55,264 nucleotides of DNA from an uncultured Prevotellaceae bacterium. Its GTDB lineage: Bacteria; Bacteroidota; Bacteroidia; Bacteroidales; Bacteroidaceae. Both the position numbers and the translations under genes were made by a program. Where the stretch lies: positions 1-55,264 of the forward strand of contig CACZIT010000021.1 in the NCBI GenBank assembly GCA_902781315.1, in the 5' to 3' direction. Of this stretch, positions 55,222 through 55,264 are shown piece after piece. How positions within the stretch are numbered: position 1 is the first letter of the stretch; each line of letters starts with the position of its first letter. The notes under the pieces were generated by a model. It was not told where the DNA came from and made no database searches. It saw only the letters and a list, made by a program, of their open reading frames with translations.

Positions 55222-55264
55222 CTCGGTATTATTTCGGTTTTTGATTATCTTGTCCTTAATCCTC

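Overview
The window looks like chromosomal DNA of a Bacteroidales bacterium, most likely a Prevotella-type member of the Prevotellaceae. The reasons are: promoters of the Bacteroidota form TTTG-N19/20-TAnnTTTG and almost no Shine-Dalgarno sequences; an UpxY-type NusG paralogue; secreted proteins ending in type IX-like C-terminal tails; a Nudix-derived arabinose regulator next to araA/araB/araD; and a DUF3987/BT4734-type protein. The genus is an inference; no rRNA is present.

Layout. 1-434: repeats, including a 191-bp inverted-repeat element. 435-9931 (+): M16 zinc protease; POT-type transporter with a CobW-type GTPase; two overlapping secreted proteins. 10012-11757 (-): secreted GHL10-type hydrolase. 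11949-16171 (+): compact operon of CstA, RecR, a membrane protein, a family 2 glycosyltransferase and a GNAT acetyltransferase, then two nearly identical tRNA-Asp genes. 16613-17161 (+): an UpxY-like antiterminator with no capsule locus on its downstream side. 17158-18852 (-): AspT/YidE-type transporter. 18853-19775: gene-free, repeat-rich.

19776-31358 (-): a pentose/galactose block read as galM, galK, galactose MFS transporter, then terminator and new control region, then lipoprotein aldose epimerase, sodium/sugar symporter, AraR-like regulator, araD, araA, araB. Together these would import, anomerise and phosphorylate galactose, and turn L-arabinose into D-xylulose 5-phosphate. 31533-36305 (-): folC, dnaJ, grpE and an ABC-F ATPase. 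36653-36823 (-): tiny alanine/aspartate-rich lipoprotein. 37169-39536 (+): mtaB and a second glycosyltransferase. 39796-44291 (-): NudC, a 5'-nucleotidase, a zinc-ribbon membrane protein and a GH25 lysozyme. 44384-52594 (-): MFS transporter, GH43 lipoprotein, LacI regulator, UxaA-type dehydratase, NhaC antiporter and a conserved hypothetical, apparently a plant-glycan/uronate operon. 52819-55221 (-): DUF3987 protein.

I see no complete phage, IS element, CRISPR array or defence island. The most unusual material is in the repeats. A GC-rich REP-like element occurs four times, three of them translated inside genes in the same reading frame. Four promoters share sequence across the whole interval between the -33 and -7 boxes. 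A 24-bp inverted-repeat element at the left edge resembles the 3' end of the DUF3987 gene. A perfect 15-bp inverted repeat overlaps the promoter of the GH43 operon.
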